Origin: Chaenocephalus aceratus
Taxonomy: Eukaryota; Chordata; Actinopteri; Perciformes; Channichthyidae
Reading direction: 5' to 3'
DNA length: 64,000 bases
NCBI GenBank assembly: GCA_023974075.1
Contig: CM043798.1
Location: 19,148,941 to 19,212,940 of the forward strand
This document shows positions 23,380 to 33,683 of this stretch, piece after piece (position 1 is the first letter of the stretch; each line of letters opens with the position of its first letter). The position numbers and the translations under genes are program-made. The notes below the pieces were generated by a model. The model did no database searches. It was not told the origin of the DNA and worked only from the letters and a program-made list of their open reading frames with translations.

Positions 23380-24714
23380 TGTAAAACAATAGAACGCATT
23401 ATCTCCAAACAACTCCACCGCCTCTCCAAACCAACCAGCTTTTTGAACCCCTTCAGTTGGTTTTCGTCCCCACCACAGCACAGAAACGGCCCTCATCAAA
23501 GTCCTCAATGACGTCCTCCCCTCTGCTGACACCGGTTCCCTCAACCTCTTCCTCCTCGACCTGAGTGCAGCCTTCGATACCGTGAGCCACACCATCCTGC
23601 TTACCCGACTCCATGACATCGGTATCGAAGGTACTGCACTCAGGTGGCTCCAGTCCTACCTCTCCGACAGATCCCACTTCATCTCCCTAAACAAACATCC
23701 TCTGCCAGCTTCAGTCACCCAAGGTGTTCCCCAAGGTTCAGTACTCGGCCCCCTCCTTTCATCATCTACATCCTCCCCCTTGGTCAGATTCTCCGCCAAT
23801 ACAACCTGGACTTTCACTGCTATGCCGACGACACCCAGATTTACCTCAGCACCAAATCCCCCAAAACCCCCCCCCCCCCTCACCCACATCGAATCCTGTC
23901 GACTGCAATAAAATCCTGGATGCAACACAACTTCCTAAAACTCAACAGCAATAAAATGAACTCCTCCTCATCGGATCCCAAATCCACCCTCAGCAAAACC
24001 CCAACCTGACAGTCACCATTGATGGCACCCCTGTTTCCCCCTCCACATCCGTCATGTGTAAAAATCTCATTTTTTCACCTCCGCAATATTGCCAAACTCC
24101 GTCCCTCTCTCACCCGCCCTGCAGCTGAGCGACTCATTCACGCCTCATCTCTCCGCCTTGACTATGCAACTCCCTCCTCTACGGCATCAGCTCCACCTCC
24201 CTCAATAGACTCCAGCGTGTCCAGAACGCAGCGCCCAGACTCCTCACCCACACCAAATCATGGCATCATATCAGCCCGGTCCTCAAAGAACTCCACTGGC
24301 TCCCCGTTTCACACCGCATCCACTACAAACTCCTGGTCCTCACTTACAAAGCCCTGCCCATCTGGCCCCCCCTACCTCACTGACCTCCTCCCTCTTACCA
24401 ACCACCCCGGTCCCTCAGATCCTCCTCAGCCGGTTGCTTTCAATCCCCAAGGCCAAACTCCGGAGCTTCGGGGACAGAGCCTTCTCTGTGGCAGCCCCGA
24501 AGCTCTGGAACTCCCTCCCCCAAGACCTCCGTGAGTCTGAGTCCCTCACCCTGTTCCAGTCCCGCCTCAAACACCCACCTCTTCAATCTCTCCATAAGCC
24601 CCCCCCCCTCTCAATCAACTTCCTCCTGACTGCTTTTCTGTGTGTTTGTTTCTTTTGGTTCTGTCTTTGTTTTGTTTTGTTTGTCTACCCTCCCTCCCAA
24701 ATGTAAAGCGTCTT
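23380..24714 (+). pseudogene. LINE reverse transcriptase fragment with several frameshifts
   Basis: Recognisable blocks are LLLDLSAAFDTVSHTILL (about 23550), LQSYLSDRSHF, VTQGVPQGSVLGPLL (about 23717) and DFHCYADDTQIYLS (about 23812). Then come FLKLNSNK, FHLRNIAKLRPSLT and PKLWNSLPQDLRES (about 24500). Frame changes occur near 23460-23520, 23755, 23920, 24010 and 24170-24270. The RT catalytic YADD is present, but the reading frame is thoroughly broken. Confidence 0.75.
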
Positions 24715-24770
24715 TGGGTTCAGAAAAGCGCTATATAAAATTGATATATTTATTATTATTATTTAAAAAA
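23380..24770 (+). mobile_element. 5'-truncated L2/CR1-type LINE with (TTA)n tail
   Basis: The plus-strand reverse transcriptase half is followed by a short 3' UTR ending AAGCGCTATATAAAATTG plus (TTA)n at about 24755-24764, an end common to L2/CR1-group LINEs in fishes. It is truncated upstream within the RT domain (first recognisable piece KTIERIISKQL). The upstream limit is approximate and no target duplication was found. Confidence 0.7.
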
Positions 24771-25520
24771 AAAGCCTATGTACTTATGGTGCTTTTTGGT
24801 TATGGTAAGATTTTTAGAATTTGTGTAGACTTTAATTAAACCTTGTGTGAATTAAATATCCCTATGGACCCTGAATAAATGATCCTTTTAATGACACAAA
24901 AACAATTGTTTTAAACACCACCATTTGTGAAAAGTATGCTAAAGTATTTTATAAGAAATGAAATGATAATAAATATGTATTATATTGAACATCATTTTTA
25001 TTTCTGATTTGATTCCATTTCATGAATGTATTTGAAATTATTTTACTATTTTATTAAAATCATGTGACCCAGTCATGCCAGCTTAGTGCAGTAATTACTA
25101 CACTTTCAATGTTTAAGTGAAAATTCTGAATTTCTTGTTGAAAATATCATCTTCATTTCAAAAGACGGTTTGCCACTGGCCTAATGTTTACAAATCAATA
25201 CTGACAATTAGGACAAACCTAGTTTTATAATTTTATAAAAAACGATTTTGTGTTTTACTGTCTGTATAACCTTGACTTTCGAATATTTTCTAATTAAAGT
25301 CACATAGTGACATTTGCTTTGTAATATGCACTCCTTTATTACAAAGAATCACAAGCATACCTCAGTCATTACCGGCTCTAAGTTTTAGTGGCGATACCAT
25401 ATACTGCCGAAGTGGCAGAGCTAACACTGTATTAAGGTTAGCATATTACAGTACAGTACAAGCGAGTACAAGTAGCCTACTTCTGGGTGTTTCATTCAAG
25501 CTCGGCTCCGTGTGTGTGGC
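24771..25520. other. AT-rich non-coding DNA
   Basis: No gene or recognised repeat. Confidence 0.4.
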
Positions 25521-25522
25521 AC

Positions 25523-25632
25523 GAGAGAGAGAGAGAGAGAGGAGAGAGAGATGAGAGAGGAGGAGAGAGAGAGAGCGAGGAGAGAGAGAGAGAGGGAGGG
25601 AGAGCGAGAGAGAGAGAGAGAGGGGTGGGGGG
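25523..25632. repeat. (GA)n microsatellite followed by a G-run
   Basis: About 100 bp of GA/GAGG runs ending in TGGGGGGGGG. Sequence on its right resembles the hAT-like fragment at 34056-35267 in reverse orientation. Confidence 0.85.
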
Positions 25633-25639
25633 GGGAATG

Positions 25640-26060
25640 TGAGCCATGGAGAGAGATGTTGCGCTAACGGATATTAGAGGCTGTTTCTACAACTAAGTGA
25701 AAGGAAAGTCCTCGTCAGATAACCTCAGTTTAGTGAGGTAAGGACTCTCAGTGTTGAGATCACTTTAGTCGTTATCTCAGTGGGTCTCAAAACAGTTTGA
25801 TCACCATGTAAACAGTATTTCCGAGGCACACCTTCATATGATCATTATAGTTAGGCTATAAAACTAAGAGAATAAATGAAAAACAGGTATGAAATACTAT
25901 ATGACAGTAAAACAAGTAAAATATCCATAAAGAAAAAGTTCTGTTTACAGTTCTGTTTCATATGGGTGTTGAGAGATGTATCCATATCCTCTTAATTTTG
26001 CTCTCAAAAGTGCACCAGATTGATGCACTTGATTTAACTTCAATAATTAAAAAATCTTCC
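25640..26060 (-). mobile_element. Diverged partial copy of the hAT-like element at 34056-35267
   Basis: Blocks match 34230-34760 in reverse complement: CTAACGGATATTAGAGGCTGTTTCTACAAC, TCAGTTTAGTGAGGTAA..., CTCTCAGTGTT, CTTTAGTCGTTATCTCAGTGGGTCTCAAA, CATATGGGTGTT and AGTGCACCAGATTGA. The order is the same, with indels between blocks. Only the interior of the element is present and both ends are missing. Confidence 0.5.
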
Positions 26061-26264
26061 CGGTGGAGCATGACCCCGGACCCCCCTAGGAGGCTGGTCC
26101 GCCCCCCACTTATAAAAAAAATCGAGCCTTCATTGTAATAGTCGCGGGCGTAGCCTACTGTATATGCGTGTGGGGAGTGTTGCAGTAGAACATTTCACTG
26201 TAGCCCATAGCTACATTAATAGGAAACCCTATGTTTGAGCCCCAACAGAACATCTCTGTCTATC

Positions 26265-26340
26265 TATCTATCTATCTATCTATCTATAGACGGACGGACG
26301 GACGGACAGACGGATAGATAGACGGATAGATAGATAGAAA
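26265..26340. repeat. (TATC)n-(GGAC)n-(GATA)n compound microsatellite
   Basis: Seven TATC units are followed by GGAC units and then GATA/GACG units. The strands are near-complementary around the GGAC centre. It continues into GATGATAGATACTTCATTCATCCCAAATTG, a pattern like the 3' end of a minus-strand LINE whose tail is GATA repeats. Confidence 0.8.
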
Positions 26341-26420
26341 TGACATTAGCTGATGATGATGATAGATACTTCATTCATCCCAAATTGTGAAATGTGTGGA
26401 AACAAGTATAAACATAATAA

Positions 26421-26878
26421 CATTAAATACAAATGAAAGCAATAGACAGGAATATATGCATATACAGTAGAAAGGACACAATGAATATTATAACATTTAA
26501 TGTAGCCTTACTAGGCTGACCTAAATGCGGTGCTTTAGATTACCACTGCACTGGTAAGGTAAAACTAGGCCGATTAATAAGATGTGAAGTGCTTTGTAAC
26601 TTTGACCCGCTTGACTGAATATACAAAAAACAATGAAGAAAGTTGAACCAATAAACACAAAACACAAACTAACTGTATCACTATGATGATGGTGATAAAG
26701 AATGCATCTAACCTTCCGCCGTTCATTAAAAAAACATTGCATTAAACAAACCATCATGCTATTACTTTGAAAACCATGCGGAAATGTCGTCATCAGCAGG
26801 CCATCACGTGGTTTCCGAAAATAACCGAGTGACACGGGTAGATTTTAGCAGAGACCGGCGGAAAGGTTGTCTCAAAAC
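26421..26878. other. Left flank of the DIRS A1 insertion
   Basis: AT-rich and then CpG-containing sequence after about 26760 (CGGCGGAAAGG). The DIRS element begins after CTCAAAAC. No gene recognised. Confidence 0.4.
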
Positions 26879-26923
26879 TATAGGTTACTTACGTAACCGC
26901 AGTCTCAGAGTAACATGTAGTGA

Positions 26924-27074
26924 GATGTCTCACTATGGGATGCGCCTCATCGCGGAGCAAACAGAAGCATTAATCTCATTACGCCAATCCTGATTGGCTG
27001 GTGATCTTGACGTCAGCGTCAGGGAATCCACCCCCTATAAGTAGCTTGCACTACGTCGCATGCGTCATTCAAAA
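26924..27074 (+). repeat. Inverted terminal repeat of DIRS A1 (3' end of element)
   Basis: About 150 bp from GATGTCTCACTATGGGATGC to ATGCGTCATTCAAA, the reverse complement of 39016-39165. The outermost 45 bp (26879-26923) is not repeated at the other end but is represented in the ICR. Confidence 0.85.
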
Positions 27075-27114
27075 TAAGGACCTATTCTCGCTTCACCATA
27101 GCAAGGAGGGCCGT

Positions 27115-27212
27115 CTGGTGAGACATCTCACGACATGTTACTCCGAGACTGGGGTTACGTAAGTAACCTATAGTTCTCATTCATAACACTCCGTTCGATG
27201 TCTCACTATGGG
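27115..27212 (-). repeat. Internal complementary region (ICR) of DIRS A1
   Basis: The left half matches the complement of the element's 26879-26930 end. The right half (GTTCTCATTCATAACACTCC...) matches the complement of the 39189 end. In DIRS-1-type elements this region is thought to template joining of the two ends into a circle before integration. Confidence 0.85.
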
Positions 27213-27273
27213 AAATTGTAGCTCCCGTATTGCCAGACGAGCTTATCTCGAAAATCACCAAACCAACCAGAAC

Positions 27274-27497
27274 TTAACAGGTAGAGCTCTGACTCAACAA
27301 GGTGCCCAGCACTGCTCGGGCCACACTAGGATCAGAGACGTCTAGCCTGTAAAAGCGGACAAAAGTGAGCGGCGAGGACCAGCTCGCCGCTGCACAGATG
27401 TCTTGGATGGAAACACCCTTGAACAAAGCCCAGGATGTAGCCAGACCACGAGTCGAATCAGCCCGCAGACCCGAAGGTGCCTGCAACCCCTGACTCT
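27274..27497 (-). pseudogene. DIRS A1 tyrosine recombinase, C-terminal part
   Basis: Last 70 or so residues of the recombinase: DSTRG motif region, SIQDICAAASWSS and the FVRFYRLDV active-site tyrosine. In copy A2 the box reads HSTRG. Here the histidine codon is GAT (Asp), so the catalytic H-x-x-R box is damaged even apart from the insertions. A further few bases of the gene (27885-27892) lie between the solo LTR and DIRS B. The remaining upstream part is at 33684-34055. Confidence 0.85.
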
Positions 27498-27501
27498 TAT
27501 A

Positions 27502-27879
27502 TGTTACGATGTGTGAAGCAGGTAGGACCCAAATGCAGCTTAACGTGAAAATTCCTTTATTTCAAGGCTATACTAACAAAGACAGAACAGAACACTCACC
27601 GAGGACAAGCCAAATCACAAGACGAACCAACAAAGACAGACAGAAAAACCAGAACTTACATACACACAAGACTAATCACACAAACAAGACACAGGTGAGG
27701 AGGGAGGGAGAAAACACAGGGGCCACAGCACAGGTGAACACAATCGGGTAATCAGACACAACAGGGACACTAACGACAGGGAACCACAGACAGATCTAAA
27801 CAAGACAAAACACAACGCAGACAGAAAACCACAGACAGATCTAGACAAGACAAAACACCAACACAGACGGATCTTAACA
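27502..27879 (-). mobile_element. Solo LTR (378 bp) inserted in the DIRS A1 recombinase gene
   Basis: Plus-strand ends are TGTTACG...CTTAACA. On the minus strand it has AATAAAGG about 45 bases before the terminal CGTAACA, typical of fish gypsy-type LTRs. It is flanked by TTATA (27497-27501) and GTATA (27880-27884). The uninterrupted gene in copy A2 shows the target as a single GTATA-containing site, so this is a 5 bp duplication with one later change. No internal genes remain. Confidence 0.8.
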
Positions 27880-27937
27880 GTATAGGCCAAAGCTAGGGTT
27901 ACGTATTGTAACCCAGCTCCTATGAGTATAGGCGCAG

Positions 27938-28092
27938 CCCTCTAAGGCTATCGCTATTGGGTAAACCCCACTGCACGTGTGCAGCACTGACAGACTTATT
28001 CCACGCCCACCTACGACGTGGGCCCCACCTCCGGGCTCACTTCCGTATAAATCGGAAGTAGGCCCTACAATCCGCTCCCACAGCTTTTCTTC
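27938..28092 (+). repeat. Left inverted terminal repeat of DIRS B
   Basis: Runs from CCCTCTAAGGCTATCGC to TTTTCTTC, the reverse complement of 33510-33661 with few differences. It contains CACGTGTGCAGCACTG and CCACCTACGACGTGGGCCC. Confidence 0.85.
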
Positions 28093-28121
28093 AGCTATTC
28101 GCGGCACCAGAGGGGCCCGAA

Positions 28122-28223
28122 CCTTAGAGGGCTGCGCCTATACTCATAGAAGCTGGGTTACAATACGTAACCCTAGGTCTATTTCGTATAAGGCTTCGCC
28201 CTCTAAGGCTATCGCTATTGGGT
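28122..28223 (-). repeat. Internal complementary region of DIRS B
   Basis: CCTTAGAGGGCTGCGCCTAT...CGTAACCCTAG complements the left outer end, 27893-27947. GTCTATTTCGTATAAGGC...ATTGGGTT complements the right outer end, 33635-33683. It is almost perfect and defines both termini. Confidence 0.85.
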
Positions 28224-28543
28224 TAAGGGCGAAGCAGGATGTAGTCCACGCCCCACTGGTTCCGTCCGTTACCAGAAGCACAAAACACACCTACTCAGTT
28301 AATAACCCATGTCCATTTCGCCGTGCGTAAATGGAGCATCACGTTCCCAGGGAATATAGCATTTACAAAATGAATATTTCCCCATCAAGGAACGAAGGTA
28401 GGCTTACTCGGGCTACCTGTCGTTTAAAAAGTAGAGTTTTTAAGTCTTACTTGTTAAAAACGATCAAGAGAGGGAGAGCAACGGCCGCTTTCTACATGCC
28501 GACAGGCAGGAGAGAGGCCCCATTTGAAAATCCCCGATATTCC

Positions 28544-29960
28544 TCAATCTGGCAGACTATTCAGTACTGAATGTGTCAGAGAGGAATGGGAGACATCCCT
28601 CAAATAAAAACGAATAAACGAACAGGGTGAAGACCAAGATGCAGCAGTGCAAATGTCTTCCACTGTCATTCCTCCGAACAATGCCGTAGAAGTTGATATT
28701 CTCCTGGTGCTGTGCGCTTTAATGTTTTCCGGGGAATCCAACCCAGAGGAAACATACGCCTGTGACACCGCCTCACCCAGCCAGTGTGACAGGCGCTGTG
28801 CAGATAGAGGCTGCCCTACTGAGCGCTCTCTGAAATGCACAAACAGACGCTGGGATTTGCGTAACGCAGCCGTGCGTGTAACATAGCATGCCAGCGCGCG
28901 CACGGAACAGAGGAGATGAGATGTGGCTTCTTCCTCTGATGTGTGGCGGAGGAAAGAAGCCCTCCAAAGTTATCACTCTCGATCTGAACGAGCTTGTGAT
29001 CACCTTCGGCATAAACGCCGGGTTTGGGCGTAACACAGCTGAGCTGTCATCTCCTTGGATCTGGAGACATGAAGGAGCCACAGAGAGAGCAGACAAATCA
29101 CTCACCCTTTTAGCTGACGTCAGAGCCAGGAGCAGCGCTACCTTGGCTGACAGAAACTTCAGGGGAACTTGATCCAGCGGTTCAAAAGGGGCTTTACCTA
29201 GTGCGCACAGCACTACAGCCAAATCCCATTGAGGCGCTAAAGCGCGTGATACCGGTCTCTGTACTCCTCGTAGGAAACGTTTTGTCAGCGGGTGACTAAA
29301 CACCGTGCTGACCCCAAACCCTACATGGCATGACGAGATGGCAGCCGCATACGTTTTTATCGTGCTATGGGCCAATTTCCTGTCCAGCAACAGCTGGAGG
29401 AATGACAGCACGAGAGGCAGGGGACACGCCACGGGGTCCACGCTTTTTCCTACACACCATTGTTGGAACGCCGTCCATTTGGTTGTGTACAACGCCCTGG
29501 TGGACGCGGCTCTGGATCCCTGAATAGTCCTCACAACATCTTGAGAGAGGCCGAGCCCCTCTAAGTGTTCCCGTTCAGGGGCCATGCCCACAAACGTTGG
29601 CCTAACACTGGGTGACCGCTGATTGCTCCCTCCACCTGGGAGAGAGCATCCCTCCGCCACGGAATTTCCCACGGTCTCCCTGACAGCATCCGCTGCATGC
29701 AGGGAAACCAGGACGCTCCCGTGCGCTCCGAGGCTATTAAGACCGCTACCAGTCGCTCCTCCTGCACTCGGTCCAGGAACCGAGGGATCAGAGGGACTGG
29801 TGGGAAAGCGTACAGTAACACCCTGGGCCAAGGTCTGTGTGCGAACGCGTCCACCCCCAGAGGAGGGTGATCCTGCCTTCTCAGGGAGAACCAGAGAGCA
29901 CACTGCGCGTTCCCGCGAGCAGCGAACAGATCCACCTCTGCTGTCCCGAACCTGCTCCAT
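28544..29960 (-). pseudogene. DIRS B tyrosine recombinase, frameshifted
   Basis: The enzyme would integrate the circular DNA copy. The N-terminal SAM-like helical part is at TRALYTTKWTAFQQWC and LAHSTIKTYAAAISSCHVGF. The catalytic Arg is in SAKRVSDLSAL. HSTR, the Trp in ASWSS and the nucleophile in FIRFYLRDV are all present. The first part (28773-29960) and the C-terminal part (28544-28903) are in different frames, with the shift at about 28900-28990. All catalytic residues survive, so one indel disables it. Confidence 0.85.
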
Positions 29961-31100
29961 ACTTGGGAGACCAGCTCAGGGTGGAGGCTCCAGTCCCCTT
30001 GTCGAGGACCTCCTCTGGACATGAGATCTGCCCCTCTGTTCAGCTCGCCGGGATATACACTGCTCTCGATCGAGAGCATGTGTGTGCGCGCCCAGCACAA
30101 CAGCCGCCTGGCTGTGTCCAGCAGCTGCGCTGATCGTACACCTCCCTGACGATTTATGTAGGCTGCCGCCGTTTTGTTGTCTGTCCGAATCATCACCTGA
30201 TGATTCCACAGCAACGGGGCAAAGTGCTGAATTACTCTCCATACGGCGAGTAATTCCAGCGCGTTTATATGAAGGGACATGTGCGGTGGCCACTGTCACC
30301 CCACTGCCTGCGACATGCATGTTCCTCCCCACCCTGAGAGCGATGCGTCTGTAAATACCGAGGTGTGTGACGTCACTCTGCCGAGGGGAACCCCCACCGA
30401 CAGGATGTGGGGATTTTTCCAGTAGGTCAGATCTAAACCTACGGATGGAGGAACGCACACCCTGCGTCTCCTCTGACGCACGGGGTCGATGCACAGGCGA
30501 ATGAACCACCTCTGAAGTCTCCTCATGTAAAGGAGACCCAGGGGGATCACCACGTGACCAGCTGACATCATGCCCAACAACTGCATCACGGAAAGGGCTG
30601 TCACTACCCTGCCGGTGTGACGCGTCTGAGGAGAGCTGTCAGATTCTCCACTCTCCGCTGTGAGAGTCGTGCTCTCATGCGGGCTGAGTTGAATTCCATT
30701 CCCAGATACATGATGATCTGGGATGGAAGAGGACAGCTCTTTTCCCAATTGATTATGAAACCCAGGCTTGACAGGTGAGATACGAGTTGTACCGTCTGTA
30801 AAGCAGCTTCCTCTCTGGAGCGAGCCAAGCAGGTCGTCCAGATAAAATAACACTCTCATCCCTCCTCTGCGTAGCGGCTCCAGCGCCGGGGAACTCATTC
30901 CCCCCGCCCCGTCTCCTTTGGGACCATAAAATAGCGGGAGTAAAAACCCCTGATTTTCTTCCCTTTGAGGAACCCCGGGAAAAGGCTTTCTTTAACCAGA
31001 GTTCCTGCCGCTCTGCACGGAGCGCGAGACACTGTTCTTGGGATGACAGGACTTCCTGTATCCCGTAGAACTGCGGGGGGGAGAGGCGAATTGTAGAGAC
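29561..31100 (-). pseudogene. DIRS B reverse transcriptase/RNase H, palm partly deleted
   Basis: Read right to left. An RT N-terminal piece ends GFYSRYFMVPKETGRGE (about 30895), directly followed by MSSPALEPLRRGGMRV and the catalytic YLDDLL (about 30840). In full-length DIRS proteins about 100 residues lie between these motifs, so motifs A and B of the palm are missing. The thumb LGFIINWEKS is in another frame (30604-30828). RNase H shows TDASLSGWGG, INALELLAV, IRTDNKTAAAYINRQGG and LNRGADLMSRG, with a frame change near 30290. The DLFAARGNAQC linker follows. Confidence 0.8.
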
Positions 31101-31195
31101 TACCCTCTGCCCATCCGCCTCTCATCCATCTGTCCATCAGACATACTCGCCGCCACCCCTGAGTACCATACAGTACTCTGATAGTGCCGGGTGTA

Positions 31196-32860
31196 CATTC
31201 TCTGGATGTGCTGTGGTTGGTAACAAACCATGCCAGAGCCCTCCACATGCTGCATTCCACACCGGCTCTCAATATGTCGTCGTTTAGGAGAATACTCGTA
31301 AACTGCTCGTTCACACTCAACCCCACTAAGGGATGAGCGGAGGTGTGTGCAGTGCTGTCCACACGAGGCGTAATAATGGCCCTCCGTGGGCTTATTACGA
31401 CCGTGGGTAGGAGGTGTCTGAGACAGAGGAAAAATCCATGCTGCCTAAACCCAAAAAAGTTTACGGTAGACGGACTTGAATAGCAAGCCCAGCTGTTTTA
31501 TTAACCGATAAGTTAAAAAACCCAGCCGGCTTAGGCAGCGAGCCATGCTGCCAAGTAACCAATAGGCTATTGGCAGCTGGCTTAAACCGGGGAGCCTTGC
31601 TGCATATTAACTTCCCTCTGTCCATCTAACCCACGCGCCGTCCTCAAGGTGCGAACCTGCTCTGGATGTGCTGTGGTTGTCATGGTGACGATCCACGCCA
31701 GAGCCCTCCAGAGGTTGCATTTCACACAGGCTCTCTTTATGTCGCGTTTAGGAGAAGGCTCGTAAACCGGACATTTAAGGTGCGTTCACGCTCAACACCC
31801 CTAAGGGATGAGCGGAGGTGTGTGCAGTGCTGTCCACACTGTAATAATGGCACTCGTGGCTCATTACGACCGTGTGTAGGAAGGTAGGTTTGGGACAGAG
31901 GAAAAAAATCCGAGCTGTCTAAAACCCAACAGGTTTTAAAGACAGCCGGTTATGCAGCGAGCCATGCTGCCTATAACCGACAGGTCAGGGCAGCTGGCTT
32001 ACCCGGTGGGCCTTGCTGCTTATTATTAACAATCTGTCCATCGAATACACGTGTCGCCACTCTGAGTAATACTCTGAGAGCGCACACCTGGTTTGGATGT
32101 GCTGTGGTTGTCATGGTGACGAGCCACGTCAGAGCCCTCGCCGCCATTGCCCGTGAAGCAGCCCAAGAGGGGCCGGACCGAAAAAGGCTGCGAGGGGCCC
32201 TCCACACGCTGCATCCCACACCGGCTCTCATCCTGTCTCTGTTTCGGAGAAGGCTCGTAAACTGGACATTGAGGCGCGTTCACGCTCAAACCCGCTGAGG
32301 GAATGAGCGGAGGTGTGTGCAGTGCTATTCACACAGTGCGTAATAACAGCCCTAGGCTCATTACGACCGTGTGTAGTATAGGCACATCTGGAACAGAGTA
32401 AAAAACCCGTGCTGCCTATAACCGACAGGTTTAGGAGCATCAGGTTTAACCGTCAAGTCCTGCTGTTAAGTAACCGGCTGGTTAATTACAGCTGGCTTGT
32501 GCCGCGAGCCCCGCTGCCGCGCTAACCAACAGGTTACAGCCGGCTCAAACGGCGAGCCCTGCTGTCTGTTTAACCTTACAGGTAACAACAGCTGGCTTAT
32601 GCACCTCCCCACGCTGTATTACACAGCGGCTCTCCTCATGTCGCCATTTAGGAGCTTTTAAAACTCGTAAAACGGACATTGAGGTTCACGCTCAAACCTG
32701 CTTGAGGAATGAGCGGCTGTGTATAGGAGGCACATCTGTGACATAGGAAACAAACCCGGGCTGTCTAATTAACCGACAGGTTTTAAAGACAGCTGGTTTG
32801 AGCCGTAAGCCTTGCTGCCTAACAACCGACAGGCTGTGAGGCAGCCGCTTATGCAGCTTT
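31196..32860 (-). repeat. Large complex tandem repeat inside DIRS B (~430-460 bp units)
   Basis: TCTGGATGTGCTGTGGTTG and the following CCACGCCAGAGCCCTC... block recur at about 31197, 31663 and 32092. The GAGCGG...GTGTGTGCAGTGCTGTCCACAC section recurs with them, and a partial fourth copy lies at about 32605-32740. Between these are shorter units of about 48 bp of the type AACCGACAGGTT...CAGCTGGCTTA...GAGCC(T)TGCTGC (31480-31600, 31910-32030, 32410-32590, 32755-32860). It occupies the place where the gag C-terminal half should be. Confidence 0.75.
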
Positions 32861-32863
32861 ATG

Positions 32864-33382
32864 TCATCCGGAGGAGAGCTCTCCTGAACCGGGAGATTTC
32901 ATTAGGCGGCTGCCTTTCCGATGATCTCCGGGAGTTCCTGAAGAATACCGCTCATCGACGGCAGAGCCGTGACGGCGGATAGAGGGACCCGTTGACCCGT
33001 CGTCAGCCTGGCAGCCGAACCTAGGCTCGGCTACCGGGCTGACCCCGGGCCCCCGCCCCGTCTCCCCGCCGAAGGAGAGGGAGACAGGGCGGGGGAACCA
33101 CATGGTGATCCGTGTATGGAGGGGAAGGAGTCACCTGACTGCTGCCCGCCACTCGGATCCAATAAATAAAGAGCTTGGTCCACAGAGTAAAAACTCCTGG
33201 ACCAGCCAATCATCCTCGGCCGCAGCAACGAGAGCGTCCGCTCTCCACTGCCTGTGGGCCCAAGGGAGATGGACACAATGAGTGCACGACACCTGGGGAG
33301 TGAGAGCCGCGTTTGCGTGCTCTAATCCCCGGCAAAACTCACACCGTGAGCTCCGGTCGTAACTCATATGTCGGGTTGACAC
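32864..33382 (-). pseudogene. DIRS B gag-like gene, N-terminal part
   Basis: The minus frame starting at 33382 reads MSTRHMSYDRSSRCEFC and has the pattern CEFCRGLEHANAAL...SCTHC. This is the same Cys-x2-Cys...LEH...Cys-x2-Cys layout as the gag of copies A1 and A2, suggesting a small zinc-binding domain. Acidic and Pro/Gly-rich sequence follows in shifted frames (32864-33103). The tandem repeat block replaces the rest. Confidence 0.65.
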
Positions 33383-33509
33383 TGGGCCCCTACCCTGTTT
33401 CCCCCGTCCGGAGGAAAGGGAGGATGGGCCCAGGGGAACCAGGAATGTTTGCTCTTTTAGCTCTTAAAATAACTTGTTTTGCCTGTCAATGCTTCTGCAA
33501 CGGAGTACT

Positions 33510-33661
33510 GAAGAAAAGTAGGAGCGGATTGTAGGGCCTACTTCCTATTTATACGGAAGTGAGCCCGGAGGTGGGGCCCACGTCGTAGGTGGGTATGGAA
33601 TAAGTCTGTCAGTGCTGCACACGTGCAGTGGGGTTTACCCAATAGCGATAGCCTTAGAGGG
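33510..33661 (-). repeat. Right inverted terminal repeat of DIRS B
   Basis: Complement of 27938-28092. On the minus strand it precedes the gag-like gene. The final 22 bp to 33683 is specific to this end and is mirrored in the ICR. Confidence 0.85.
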
Positions 33662-33683
33662 CGAAGCCTTATACGAAATAGAA

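Larger units (their letters stand above)
27893..33683 (-). mobile_element. DIRS element B (minus, 5.8 kb), nested in A1
   Basis: This is a complete DIRS layout from a different family. Left ITR 27938-28092, ICR 28122-28223, tyrosine recombinase, RNase H, partial RT, a large tandem-repeat block, a gag start, and right ITR 33510-33661. The ICR joins the complements of both ends (junction about 28176/28177). It split the A1 recombinase gene between CCAAAG and CAATTGCC with no duplication of target bases, as expected for DIRS. Ends are good to about 2 bases. Its genes are frameshifted and the RT palm is deleted. Confidence 0.9.
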
